This document shows, piece by piece, positions 35,264 through 43,426 of a DNA stretch of 64,000 bases (positions are counted from its first letter, which is position 1; every line of letters starts with the position of its first letter). The stretch is from JAUILH01 sp965230535 (GTDB lineage Bacteria; Bacteroidota; Bacteroidia; Flavobacteriales_D; JAUILH01), in NCBI GenBank assembly GCA_965230535.1, contig OZ246009.1, positions 558,001 through 622,000 on the forward strand, written 5' to 3'. The notes beneath the pieces are model-generated. The model ran no database searches, had not been told where the DNA came from, and saw only the letters and a list, made by a program, of their open reading frames with translations. The position numbers and the translations under genes are program-made.

Positions 35264-35332
35264 ATTTCGACCAGCATGGAGAAATTTCCATTTATATTGA
35301 GGGATTGGAGATTTCTGCGCTCAGGTCGAAAT
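35264..35332. repeat. Palindromic intergenic repeat (ATTTCGACC ... GGTCGAAAT)
   Basis: Inverted arms ATTTCGACC (35264-35272) and GGTCGAAAT (35324-35332) with inner GGAGAAAT (35278-35285) and an ATTTCT counterpart (35311-35316). This matches, in my recollection, a dispersed intergenic repeat of many Bacteroidota genomes. Located in the 330-bp divergent gap between ftsX and the YceI gene. Confidence 0.55.
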
Positions 35333-35430
35333 GACTTTTGGGTATGCTTGGTAAGGAAATTCCAGGACCTAGTCTTAGTAAAAAAGTGAAAAAAAATGCA
35401 ATAAATGTGATGCCAATAGTTGTAGATACA

Positions 35431-35438
35431 TATATTTG
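35431..35438 (+). promoter_or_regulatory. Bacteroidetes -7 box (TATATTTG) of the YceI gene
   Basis: Exact TAnnTTTG 27 nt before the ATG at 35466; supports that start over the in-frame ATG at 35436, which would lie inside the promoter. Confidence 0.5.
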
Positions 35439-35465
35439 CGCTTCAAAAGATTTAAAACTAGAAAA

Positions 35466-36149
35466 ATGAAAAAATTATTATTGAGTTTATCCGCCCTGTC
35501 AATGCTATTCTTCGTAGCATGTGGCGACGAGAAAAAAGAGGAAGAGGATAAGAAAGAAGGTGAGAGCAAAGAAGCTCCAAAAGAAGATGAAAAAGAAGAA
35601 GCAGCTGCTATCGCTGGTACTTTTGCCATTGATACTGATGCATCTTACATTGCCTGGGAAAGCTGGGAAACTGACAAAAGAGAAGGTCACGGTCACCACG
35701 GTAAAGTAAAAATCGACGGAGAAGTTGTAGTTGCTGATAACAACGTAACTGGTGGTAACGCTACTGTTGATATCGCTTCTATCTATGATGCTGATATTGA
35801 TGAGAACAGCGGATTAGGAAACTTGATCGGACACCTTGTAAATGGTGCAGACATGTTTGCAGTTGACTCTTTAGGAGCGCCTTCTGTTAAGTTGAACTCT
35901 TACGACGGAACTAACCTAAACGTAACGTTAACAATCAGAGGTAACAGCAACGATATTGAAGTACCTGCCACTGCAGAAGTAACTGAAGAGGGTGTGACTC
36001 TTAAGTCTGATAACTTTGATGTAGACCTAACTAAATATGGAATTCCTTTCTTCGTGCAAAGAGCACCAGAAGAAATTCCGGAAGATGCTAAAATGGGTAA
36101 CATGAACCCAACTGGCGAATTTTCAATTCACGTTGTAGCTAAGAAGTAA
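35466..36149 (+). CDS. YceI-like domain lipoprotein
   Basis: 227 aa from ATG 35466 (MKKLLLSLSALSMLFFVACGD, lipobox FVAC). A Lys/Glu-rich tether of ~35 residues precedes a YceI/lipocalin-like beta-barrel (YIAWESWETDKREGHGHHGKVKIDGEVVV ... NATVDIASIYDAD ... VTLTIRGNSNDIEV). A His/Gly cluster (GHGHHG) lies in the first strand loop. YceI proteins bind polyisoprenoids in the periplasm; that this one does is inference. Monocistronic, with terminator 36171-36200. Confidence 0.88.
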   Translation: MKKLLLSLSALSMLFFVACGDEKKEEEDKKEGESKEAPKEDEKEEAAAIAGTFAIDTDASYIAWESWETDKREGHGHHGKVKIDGEVVVADNNVTGGNATVDIASIYDADIDENSGLGNLIGHLVNGADMFAVDSLGAPSVKLNSYDGTNLNVTLTIRGNSNDIEVPATAEVTEEGVTLKSDNFDVDLTKYGIPFFVQRAPEEIPEDAKMGNMNPTGEFSIHVVAKK

Positions 36150-36170
36150 TTTTTAGTTAATATATTTTAC

Positions 36171-36200
36171 AAAAAGCCTCTGCATTTGCAGGGGCTTTTT
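36171..36200 (+). terminator. Rho-independent terminator
   Basis: AAAAAGCCTCTGCA (36171-36184) pairs with TGCAGGGGCTTTTT (36187-36200), one G-T pair, T-run continues. Ends the YceI transcript just before the leuS promoter. Confidence 0.85.
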
Positions 36201-36218
36201 TTCGTTCATAATTGGTGT

Positions 36219-36226
36219 TATCTTTG
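36219..36226 (+). promoter_or_regulatory. Bacteroidetes -7 box (TATCTTTG) of leuS
   Basis: Exact TAnnTTTG with an upstream TTG-rich stretch, 19 nt before the ATG at 36246. It lies downstream of the longest-ORF start (36186), which therefore is untranslated or untranscribed. Confidence 0.55.
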
Positions 36227-36245
36227 CCGTCCAATCAATAGAATC

Positions 36246-39047
36246 ATGGAGTACAATCATAGAGAAGTAGAAGGTAAGTGGCGCAAATACTGGGCGGAAA
36301 ACAAAACTTTTAAGGCAACAGAAAATGGAGATAAACCTAAGTACTATGTGCTGGATATGTTTCCTTATCCTTCTGGTGCCGGACTACATGTTGGTCACCC
36401 ACTAGGCTATATCGCTTCAGATATTTATGCGCGTTACAAAAGGTTGGAAGGTTATAATGTACTTCACCCAATGGGCTACGATTCTTTTGGTTTGCCTGCT
36501 GAGCAATATGCCATTCAAACCGGGCAACATCCAAGAATTACAACTGAAAATAATGTAAAGAGATACCGAGACCAATTGGATCAAATCGGCTTTTCTTTTG
36601 ATTGGGACAGAGAAGTAAGAACTTCAGATCCGAAATACTACAAATGGACGCAATGGATTTTCAAGCAATTGTTTAATTCATGGTACGATAAGGCAGCGAA
36701 TACTGCCAGACCAATCACAGAGTTGGTAGCGCACTTTGAAGCTTCAGGAAACAATGATTTAAAAGCAGTTAACGATCCTTGCGATTCATTCACTGCTGAA
36801 ACCTGGGCAAACTTTTCAGAAAAAGAGCAACAGGACATTCTGTTAAAATACAGATTGGCCTTTTTGGCAGATAGCTGGGTAAATTGGTGTCCGGCTTTAG
36901 GAACAGTATTGGCCAATGATGAAGTAAAAGACGGTCTCTCAGAAAGAGGCGGACATCCGGTAGAGCAAAAGTTGATGAGACAGTGGAGTCTTCGTATCAC
37001 TGCTTATGCGGAACGTTTGTTATCCGGATTAGATAAAATTGATTGGTCAGACGCGTTGAAAGATCAGCAACGCAATTGGATTGGCAAATCTAAAGGTGCT
37101 TCTGTTCGTTTTTCAGTGGATGGACACGATGGAGAAATTGAAGTGTTCACAACCCGACCTGATACCATTTTTGGTGTGTCGTTTATGGTTCTGGCTCCTG
37201 AGCACGATTTGGTGGCTCAAATCACAACAGACGAGCACAAAGCCAAAGTTGAAGCCTACGTTGAGGCAGCCAGTTTAAAATCTGAAAGAGACAGACAGGC
37301 AGATGTAAAAAATATTACCGGAGAATTTACCGGTGCTTATGCCATTCATCCATTTACGGGTGATAAAATTCCGGTTTGGATTGGAGATTACGTGCTGGCA
37401 AGTTATGGGACGGGTGCCGTCATGGCAGTACCTTGTGGTGACCAAAGAGATTGGGATTTCGCAAAGCATTTCGACATTGAAATCAGGAATATCTTTAAAG
37501 ATGTGGACATCAGCGAAGGTGCTTATGCCGAAAAAGATGCAGTCATTGCCAATTCAGATTTCCTAAACGATCTACCGGCCAAAAAAGCCATTGGTGCAGC
37601 CATTAAAGCCATCATGGATAAAGGCATTGGCGTTGGTAAAACAAATTACAGATTAAGAGATGCTGTATTCTCTCGCCAACGTTATTGGGGAGAGCCATTC
37701 CCTGTGTATTACAAAGACGACATGCCTCATGTTTTGGAAGGTGATTACCATGTGGAATTGCCGGAGGTAGACAAATTTTTGCCAACAGAAGATGGAGATC
37801 CGCCATTAGGAAATGCTGACAAGTGGAGTTGGTGCATCAATAAGAAGATTATTAAGGACAACGACCAGCAAAACGATACTTGTACCTTCCCATTAGAACT
37901 CAATACCATGCCGGGTTGGGCTGGATCTTCATGGTATTTTTTAAGGTACATGGATGCCAATAACGAAGACGAGTTTGTGTCTAAAGAAAAAGCAGATTAC
38001 TGGAACCAGGTTGATTTGTATATCGGAGGGTCAGAGCATGCTGTTGGTCATTTATTATATGCCCGTTTCTGGACCAAATTTTTATACGACCTGGGGAAAA
38101 TTTCCTTTGATGAGCCTTTCAAAAAGTTGATCAACCAGGGAATGATTTTGGGGAGAAGTAGTTTCGTATACAGAATCAAAGACACCAATAAGTTTGTGAG
38201 TTCAGGTTTGAAGAAAGAACATATCACAACAGCGATTCATGCTGATATTTCTATGGTTAATAATGACGAACTTGATATTGAGGCTTTCAAACAGTGGCGA
38301 CCTGAATTTGCTGATGCGGAATTCATCCTGGAAGACGGCAAATACATCTGTGGACATGAGGTAGAAAAAATGTCCAAGTCTAAATACAATGTGCAAACTC
38401 CTGATGATTTGGTAGAGAAATTCGGAGCAGATACTTTACGTTGTTACGAGATGTTCTTAGGTCCATTAGAACAGTCTAAACCATGGGATGTACAAGGGAT
38501 CAACGGAGTACACAATTTCCTGAGAAAGTTCTGGCGCTTGTTCCATAAAGACGATCAGCTTCAACTAGACGATTCTGAGCCGGACAAGAAAGCATTGAAA
38601 ACGCTTCACAAAACCATCAAAAAGGTAAAAGAAGATTTGGAGCGTTATTCTTTCAATACTGTCGTAAGTGCAGGTATGATTGCGGTGAACGAACTCAACG
38701 ATCAGTCGTGTAACAACCGTCAGATTTTGGAACAATTGACCATTTTGTTCTCACCTTATGCACCGCATATCTGTGAGGAATTATGGCAGAAATTGGGTCA
38801 TACAGAGAGCATTTCTTTCGCAAAATTTCCTGAGTTTAATCCAGCATTTCTGGAAGACGACTCTTTTGAATATCCGGTGTCATTCAACGGTAAGATGCGT
38901 TTCAAATTGGAATTGCCAACTTCTTTGAGCAAAGAGGAAGTAGAAAAAGAAGTGATGGCTTTCGAAAAAACAGCTCAGTATTTAGACGGCAAATCGCCCA
39001 AAAAAGTGATTGTAGTGCCTAAACGAATCGTGAATGTAGTGGTGTAA
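36246..39047 (+). CDS. leuS: Leucyl-tRNA synthetase
   Basis: 933 aa from ATG 36246 (MEYNHREVEGKWRKYW). Class I signatures: HIGH as HVGH in YPSGAGLHVGHPLGY, and KMSKS in VEKMSKSKYNVQTPDD. The CP1 editing domain (EVFTTRPDTIFGVSFMVLAPEH, GTGAVMAVPCGDQRDWDFA) is present, with an inserted segment about residues 160-215. Charges tRNA(Leu). The GNAT gene begins 3 bp after the stop and is probably cotranscribed. Confidence 0.97.
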   Translation: MEYNHREVEGKWRKYWAENKTFKATENGDKPKYYVLDMFPYPSGAGLHVGHPLGYIASDIYARYKRLEGYNVLHPMGYDSFGLPAEQYAIQTGQHPRITTENNVKRYRDQLDQIGFSFDWDREVRTSDPKYYKWTQWIFKQLFNSWYDKAANTARPITELVAHFEASGNNDLKAVNDPCDSFTAETWANFSEKEQQDILLKYRLAFLADSWVNWCPALGTVLANDEVKDGLSERGGHPVEQKLMRQWSLRITAYAERLLSGLDKIDWSDALKDQQRNWIGKSKGASVRFSVDGHDGEIEVFTTRPDTIFGVSFMVLAPEHDLVAQITTDEHKAKVEAYVEAASLKSERDRQADVKNITGEFTGAYAIHPFTGDKIPVWIGDYVLASYGTGAVMAVPCGDQRDWDFAKHFDIEIRNIFKDVDISEGAYAEKDAVIANSDFLNDLPAKKAIGAAIKAIMDKGIGVGKTNYRLRDAVFSRQRYWGEPFPVYYKDDMPHVLEGDYHVELPEVDKFLPTEDGDPPLGNADKWSWCINKKIIKDNDQQNDTCTFPLELNTMPGWAGSSWYFLRYMDANNEDEFVSKEKADYWNQVDLYIGGSEHAVGHLLYARFWTKFLYDLGKISFDEPFKKLINQGMILGRSSFVYRIKDTNKFVSSGLKKEHITTAIHADISMVNNDELDIEAFKQWRPEFADAEFILEDGKYICGHEVEKMSKSKYNVQTPDDLVEKFGADTLRCYEMFLGPLEQSKPWDVQGINGVHNFLRKFWRLFHKDDQLQLDDSEPDKKALKTLHKTIKKVKEDLERYSFNTVVSAGMIAVNELNDQSCNNRQILEQLTILFSPYAPHICEELWQKLGHTESISFAKFPEFNPAFLEDDSFEYPVSFNGKMRFKLELPTSLSKEEVEKEVMAFEKTAQYLDGKSPKKVIVVPKRIVNVVV

Positions 39048-39049
39048 GT

Positions 39050-39619
39050 ATGGAAAAACCAGAATTGGATATCACATGTTTTGAGAACTTTCCGGTTCTG
39101 GAGACTCGTCGACTTATTCTAAGACAGGTTAAACCATCTGATGCATCAGCTATTTTCGATATGCGCTCGAATCCAAGGAATTTTGAGTACACACCAAAAT
39201 CTCCGCTCGCTTCACTGGAGCAGGCAAAAGAATTGGTGACAAGTATGCATGAAGGTTACGTACAGAAAACCATGCTGCCTTGGGGATTGGAAATCAAAGA
39301 AACCGGGGAGTTAATTGGCGCTTTTGGTTTGTTAAATGTAGACACTCATAGTTCAAAAGCTGAATTGGGAGGCGAACTGAACTTGAGTCATTGGGGAAGA
39401 CATCTGGCTACGGAAGCATGCATGGCCATTGGTAATTTTGCTTTTGAAAAAATGAATCTTCACAGACTGTATGCACAGGTAAATCCCAACAACAAATCCG
39501 TGATTTACTATCTCGAAAAGTTTGGTTTCGAAAAAGAAGCTCATCACAAAGACTTTGCTTTTATAAAGGGTGCCTATTGGGATTTAGTGGTATACACCAT
39601 GTTAAATCCAAGCCATTAA
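39050..39619 (+). CDS. GNAT-family N-acetyltransferase (RimJ/RimL type)
   Basis: 189 aa. ETRRLILRQVKPSDASAIFDMRSNPRNFEY start and the acetyl-CoA motif LGGELNLSHWGRHLATEACMAIG with NPNNKSVIYYLEKFGFEKEA at the end. Acceptor unknown; possibly ribosomal protein or small molecule. ATG two bases after the leuS stop codon. Confidence 0.88.
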   Translation: MEKPELDITCFENFPVLETRRLILRQVKPSDASAIFDMRSNPRNFEYTPKSPLASLEQAKELVTSMHEGYVQKTMLPWGLEIKETGELIGAFGLLNVDTHSSKAELGGELNLSHWGRHLATEACMAIGNFAFEKMNLHRLYAQVNPNNKSVIYYLEKFGFEKEAHHKDFAFIKGAYWDLVVYTMLNPSH

Positions 39620-39719
39620 CATAGGCTTATCTTTTTGTTAACCAGCTTGTTAAGACTTGATTCTGAACAAAATCCACTTATTTTCGTATCTTAGATTCAT
39701 CATTCTTTAATTATAGACA

Positions 39720-41534
39720 ATGAAAAACTTGGCATTTTTATTCGGAGGATTCTTTCTGTTCACCTGTCATGTGTTTGGACAGTTTGGTCCTGCAGGTGTG
39801 GGAACATTGGTTTCTAATGGTCTTTGGTTGAAAGGAGATAACCTTACTCTTGCAGATGGAGCACCCGTAACCAGCTGGACAGATGGTTCTAACTATGGAA
39901 ACAATGCTGCAAACGGAGTCGCTGCTGAGCAACCAACCTTCAATCTTACTGGTAATATCAATGGTAGGCCAACGCTTACTTTCGATGGAACAGATCAATT
40001 GGCAGTTCCGGACCATGCTATTTTGGATGGAACATCCGGAATAACATACTACACAGTTGTTCGTCCTACTGGTTTAAATGGAAGCCCAAGAGGAATTTTA
40101 GGGAAAAGAATCACCTTTACGGTTTCAACCGAATATGCCTATACCTATTTTTTTCATTCAGGGAATAGATTGAATTTAGACTTACATACTCAGAATAACC
40201 GTTTCAATACCGGAGGTACTACCTATTCTAATAACATTAACTACATGACCGGTTTTACTTTTGATGGGACTTTGCCAGCGGCCCAAAGGTCCAAAATGTA
40301 TGATGCCGGTACATTGGTGGTTCAATCCACAGAGGCCTCAACCTCAATTCCAAATAGTAATCAACCATTGACTTTAGGCGCGCTTAACTTCAATTATGGG
40401 ACATATTTTATTGGAGAAATGGGAGAGGTTTGTCACTGGAATTATACACTTAACACTGCTGAGAGAATTATTGTAGAAAACTATCTGGGCGCAAAATATA
40501 ACATTGCAATTGCCAATGATTTTTATAGTTATCAGGCGACACACGCAGGTGAGGTGGCAGGAATAGGACGAGTTGACGCATCTAATTTTCACAACGATTC
40601 ACAAGGTTCTGCAATAGTTAGAATAAACACGCCTTCTAATCTGGGGGACAATGAGTATTTAATCTGGGGGCACGATGAGGTGTCGATTCTGCTTAACGAC
40701 ATTGTTGACGTAGATGGAACAATTATAGAATCCAGACTTAGCAGAACATGGCGTGCAGATGAAACGGGTGATGTAGGAACGGTAACTGTTGCATTTGATG
40801 TGTCCGGATTTTCACCACTTACAGGATCAGATTTGAGATTGCTGATTGATAGAGATGGGGATGGATTTGCAGATAATGATGTGGCTCCGATTTCAGGTTC
40901 TTTTGCTGCCGGAACGGTTACTTTTACCGGGGTAGATCTTCAGGCTGGCGATTTCTTCACTTTAGGATCTATAAACTATAACCAAACTCCTCTACCTGTT
41001 GAGCTATTGGAATTTGATGGTGTTGTTGAAGGTGAAAATGGAAGACTTTTTTGGAGCACAGCTTCTGAGATCAATTCCGATTTTTTCACCTTATATCATT
41101 CTTCAGATGCCCTTAACTGGTCCAAAATTGCTGAAGTAGGAGCCGCAGGTAATTCAAACTCCATCAGAACATACGAATGGTTGGATACAGAAATGAAGAA
41201 TGGCGCGAATTTCTACCGATTGAGTCAAACAGATTTTGATGGAACCGAGCATTTCTTTAATACCGTTCTGCTTAATAAAGACTTAGAAGAAGTGGAAGAA
41301 TTGATCGTCTTTCCTAATCCTTCTTCCGGAGATTTTTACATTTCAACAACAGAAAATTTCAATGGGGATCAGCTGTTTGTAACTGACATAGTAGGTAGAA
41401 CTATTCCGGCAAACATAACCGTTGGTCAATCGGAAGCCTTGTTTCAGATGCCGAATGTGTCTAGAGGAACTTATTTTGTGAATGTCCTGACCAAAGAAGG
41501 CAAACGTATCAGCAAAAAAGTAGTGAGGCATTAA
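39720..41534 (+). CDS. Secreted LamG-like protein with T9SS type A sorting domain
   Basis: 604 aa; signal peptide MKNLAFLFGGFFLFTCHVFG. Residues ~30-260 form a concanavalin/LamG-like domain (WLKGDNLTLADGAPVTSWTDGS, RPTLTFDGTDQLAVPDH, FIGEMGEVCHWNYTLNTAE). ~265-420: a beta-rich domain with GEVAGIGRVDASNFH and LSRTWRADETGDVG, common in Bacteroidota secreted proteins. ~430-520: a segment PVELLEFDGVVEGENGRLFW ('wordy' fibronectin-like). C-terminal VFPNPSSGDFYI ... GTYFVNVLTKEGKRISKKVVRH is the type A signal. Probably a surface glycan- or matrix-binding protein (inference). Confidence 0.88.
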   Translation: MKNLAFLFGGFFLFTCHVFGQFGPAGVGTLVSNGLWLKGDNLTLADGAPVTSWTDGSNYGNNAANGVAAEQPTFNLTGNINGRPTLTFDGTDQLAVPDHAILDGTSGITYYTVVRPTGLNGSPRGILGKRITFTVSTEYAYTYFFHSGNRLNLDLHTQNNRFNTGGTTYSNNINYMTGFTFDGTLPAAQRSKMYDAGTLVVQSTEASTSIPNSNQPLTLGALNFNYGTYFIGEMGEVCHWNYTLNTAERIIVENYLGAKYNIAIANDFYSYQATHAGEVAGIGRVDASNFHNDSQGSAIVRINTPSNLGDNEYLIWGHDEVSILLNDIVDVDGTIIESRLSRTWRADETGDVGTVTVAFDVSGFSPLTGSDLRLLIDRDGDGFADNDVAPISGSFAAGTVTFTGVDLQAGDFFTLGSINYNQTPLPVELLEFDGVVEGENGRLFWSTASEINSDFFTLYHSSDALNWSKIAEVGAAGNSNSIRTYEWLDTEMKNGANFYRLSQTDFDGTEHFFNTVLLNKDLEEVEELIVFPNPSSGDFYISTTENFNGDQLFVTDIVGRTIPANITVGQSEALFQMPNVSRGTYFVNVLTKEGKRISKKVVRH

Positions 41535-41653
41535 TCTGATTCTGTAAGACTTTGTTCTTCTTCTCTGGGTTTGTAATCAGTGCTTTATGTTGAAAAACTA
41601 CGTCAAACAACGTATCGTTTTTCTGTTATTTTCAATTTACTTTTACAGGCATC

Positions 41654-43381
41654 ATGCGCCATGTCCTCTTAATTGTACTGTTTGGAGTGTCTCTGCTTGC
41701 CAGAACAAACGGGCTTCCTGAGTTCACGAAGGAAGAACAGCAATGGATCAAAGACAATCCGGTTGTGAGGTTTGGTTACGACTCCGAATGGAAGCCTATC
41801 GAATTCATCAATGAACACGGTCAGCACGATGGCATTGCTGCAGAATTTCTAAAAATCATTGCGCAAAAGACTGGCCTAACATTCAAACCATTGCCAGATG
41901 TAAGCTGGGCACAGTCTATTGACAGTGTAAAAAACGGAACAGCTGAGTTTCTTGTGTGCCTGGCAGAAAATGAAGAACGCACTAAGTTCCTCAATTTCAC
42001 CCAAACCTATGTGTCTTATCCTTTTGTGATTGCTACTCAGAAAGAAGGAGATTTTGTTGGAGGATTGGATGACCTGAAAGGAAAAACTGTAGCCGTTCCA
42101 AAAGGCTATGCCATCACCAAAACATTGCAGGAAAAATACCCTCAACTGTCCTTGATTTACACCAAAGATATCGAGTCTGCCCTGATGTACGTTTCCATTG
42201 AAAAGGCGGATGCAACCGTAGCCAATTTGGGGGTTTTAAGCTACTATTTGAGTTCAGGAGGTTATCATACCTTGAAGATTGCAGCGGATACTGAGCTGCC
42301 TAAGCTAAATCTTAAGATGGGGGTGAGTAAACAATATCCGATTTTGCACGCCATTTTAGATAAAACCCTTTCTACCATCTCCCAAACTGAAAGAATAGAA
42401 ATCATTGGAAAGTGGGGCAAGGTAAAGTATGAGCATGGTGTTAATATGACCAAAGTTTGGCGCATTGCACTCATCAGTATCGCTGCGGTGATGTTGATAA
42501 TCGCCATTGTGGTAGTTTGGAACAGAACTCTGAGAAAGGAAATTAAACTGAGAAAAGTCGCCGAGATTAAGCTGCAAAGGTCCTTGTCTCAAATCCAGGA
42601 ACAGAAGGAAATCATTGAAATCAAAAATCAGGAGGTCACAGATAGTATCAAATATGCCAAACGCATTCAAACAGCTATTTTGCCCCCAACAGAAAATTTT
42701 GAAGCTGCATTCAACTCGTCTTTCATATTGTACAAACCCAAAGACATTGTAGCTGGAGATTTTTACTGGCTTCAGGATAAGGGTGACATGGTTTTATTTG
42801 CAGCAGCAGATTGTACAGGTCATGGCGTGCCGGGAGCCATGGTAAGTGTGGTGTGTTCCAATGCGCTAAATAAAGTGGTAAATGAAATGGGGATTTATGA
42901 TCCGGGTAAGTTGTTGGATGAGGTTAGAAACATAGTGATAGAACGCTTTAAGGGCAGTCAGAATGAAATTAAGGATGGGATGGACATTTCTTTGGCAGTG
43001 TATCACAGAACCACGAAAACCTTGAATTGGGCAGGTGCCTACAATCCACTTTGGATGATCCGGGAAAAGGACAAATCCTTTGTTGAAATCAAAGGCGACA
43101 AACAGCCTATTGGGAAGTGTGATCATATGACACCTTTTAAGACACATCAGGTAGAATTGTCTAAGGGCGATAAATTGTACCTGTTTACGGATGGATTTGC
43201 TGATCAGTTTGGAGGAGATAAAGGCAAGAAAATTCGGTCGAAAACCATGAGGGAATTGGTGATTAAGTACAACCATTTTACTATGAAAGAACAAATGAGT
43301 TTTTTAGAAAAATTCTTTGTTGAATGGATGGGAGATCTGGAGCAGCTGGACGACATCTGTATCATTGGTGTGGAGATCTAG
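41654..43381 (+). CDS. Membrane sensor phosphatase: SBP_bac_3 - TM - coiled coil - SpoIIE/PP2C
   Basis: 575 aa. Signal peptide (~1-20); residues ~30-265 are a family 3 solute-binding domain (VVRFGYDSEWKPIEFINEHGQHDGIAAEFLKII, LVCLAENEERTKFLNFTQTY), the sensor type used in BvgS/EvgS. TM helix ~268-290 (IALISIAAVMLIIAIVVVW), coiled coil ~300-345, then SpoIIE/PP2C phosphatase ~350-575 with metal ligands in VAGDFYWLQ, AAADCTGHGVPGAM, FTDGFADQFGG and LDDICII. Expected output: dephosphorylation of an anti-anti-sigma or partner-switch protein in response to a periplasmic ligand. No STAS or RsbW-like partner is in the window. Not in an evident operon. Confidence 0.92.
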   Translation: MRHVLLIVLFGVSLLARTNGLPEFTKEEQQWIKDNPVVRFGYDSEWKPIEFINEHGQHDGIAAEFLKIIAQKTGLTFKPLPDVSWAQSIDSVKNGTAEFLVCLAENEERTKFLNFTQTYVSYPFVIATQKEGDFVGGLDDLKGKTVAVPKGYAITKTLQEKYPQLSLIYTKDIESALMYVSIEKADATVANLGVLSYYLSSGGYHTLKIAADTELPKLNLKMGVSKQYPILHAILDKTLSTISQTERIEIIGKWGKVKYEHGVNMTKVWRIALISIAAVMLIIAIVVVWNRTLRKEIKLRKVAEIKLQRSLSQIQEQKEIIEIKNQEVTDSIKYAKRIQTAILPPTENFEAAFNSSFILYKPKDIVAGDFYWLQDKGDMVLFAAADCTGHGVPGAMVSVVCSNALNKVVNEMGIYDPGKLLDEVRNIVIERFKGSQNEIKDGMDISLAVYHRTTKTLNWAGAYNPLWMIREKDKSFVEIKGDKQPIGKCDHMTPFKTHQVELSKGDKLYLFTDGFADQFGGDKGKKIRSKTMRELVIKYNHFTMKEQMSFLEKFFVEWMGDLEQLDDICIIGVEI

Positions 43382-43412
43382 ATGAATCCTGTTTTCTTTG
43401 AAAACGCTTTCA

Positions 43413-43420
43413 TATCTTTG
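43413..43420 (+). promoter_or_regulatory. Bacteroidetes -7 box (TATCTTTG) of dnaG
   Basis: Exact TAnnTTTG, 6 nt before the dnaG ATG at 43427; probable leaderless or near-leaderless mRNA. Confidence 0.5.
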
Positions 43421-43426
43421 TAAGCC

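Noticed and set aside
36186..36245. Upstream leuS start at 36186
   Set aside because: It lies in the YceI terminator and upstream of the TATCTTTG box; family N-terminus begins at 36246.
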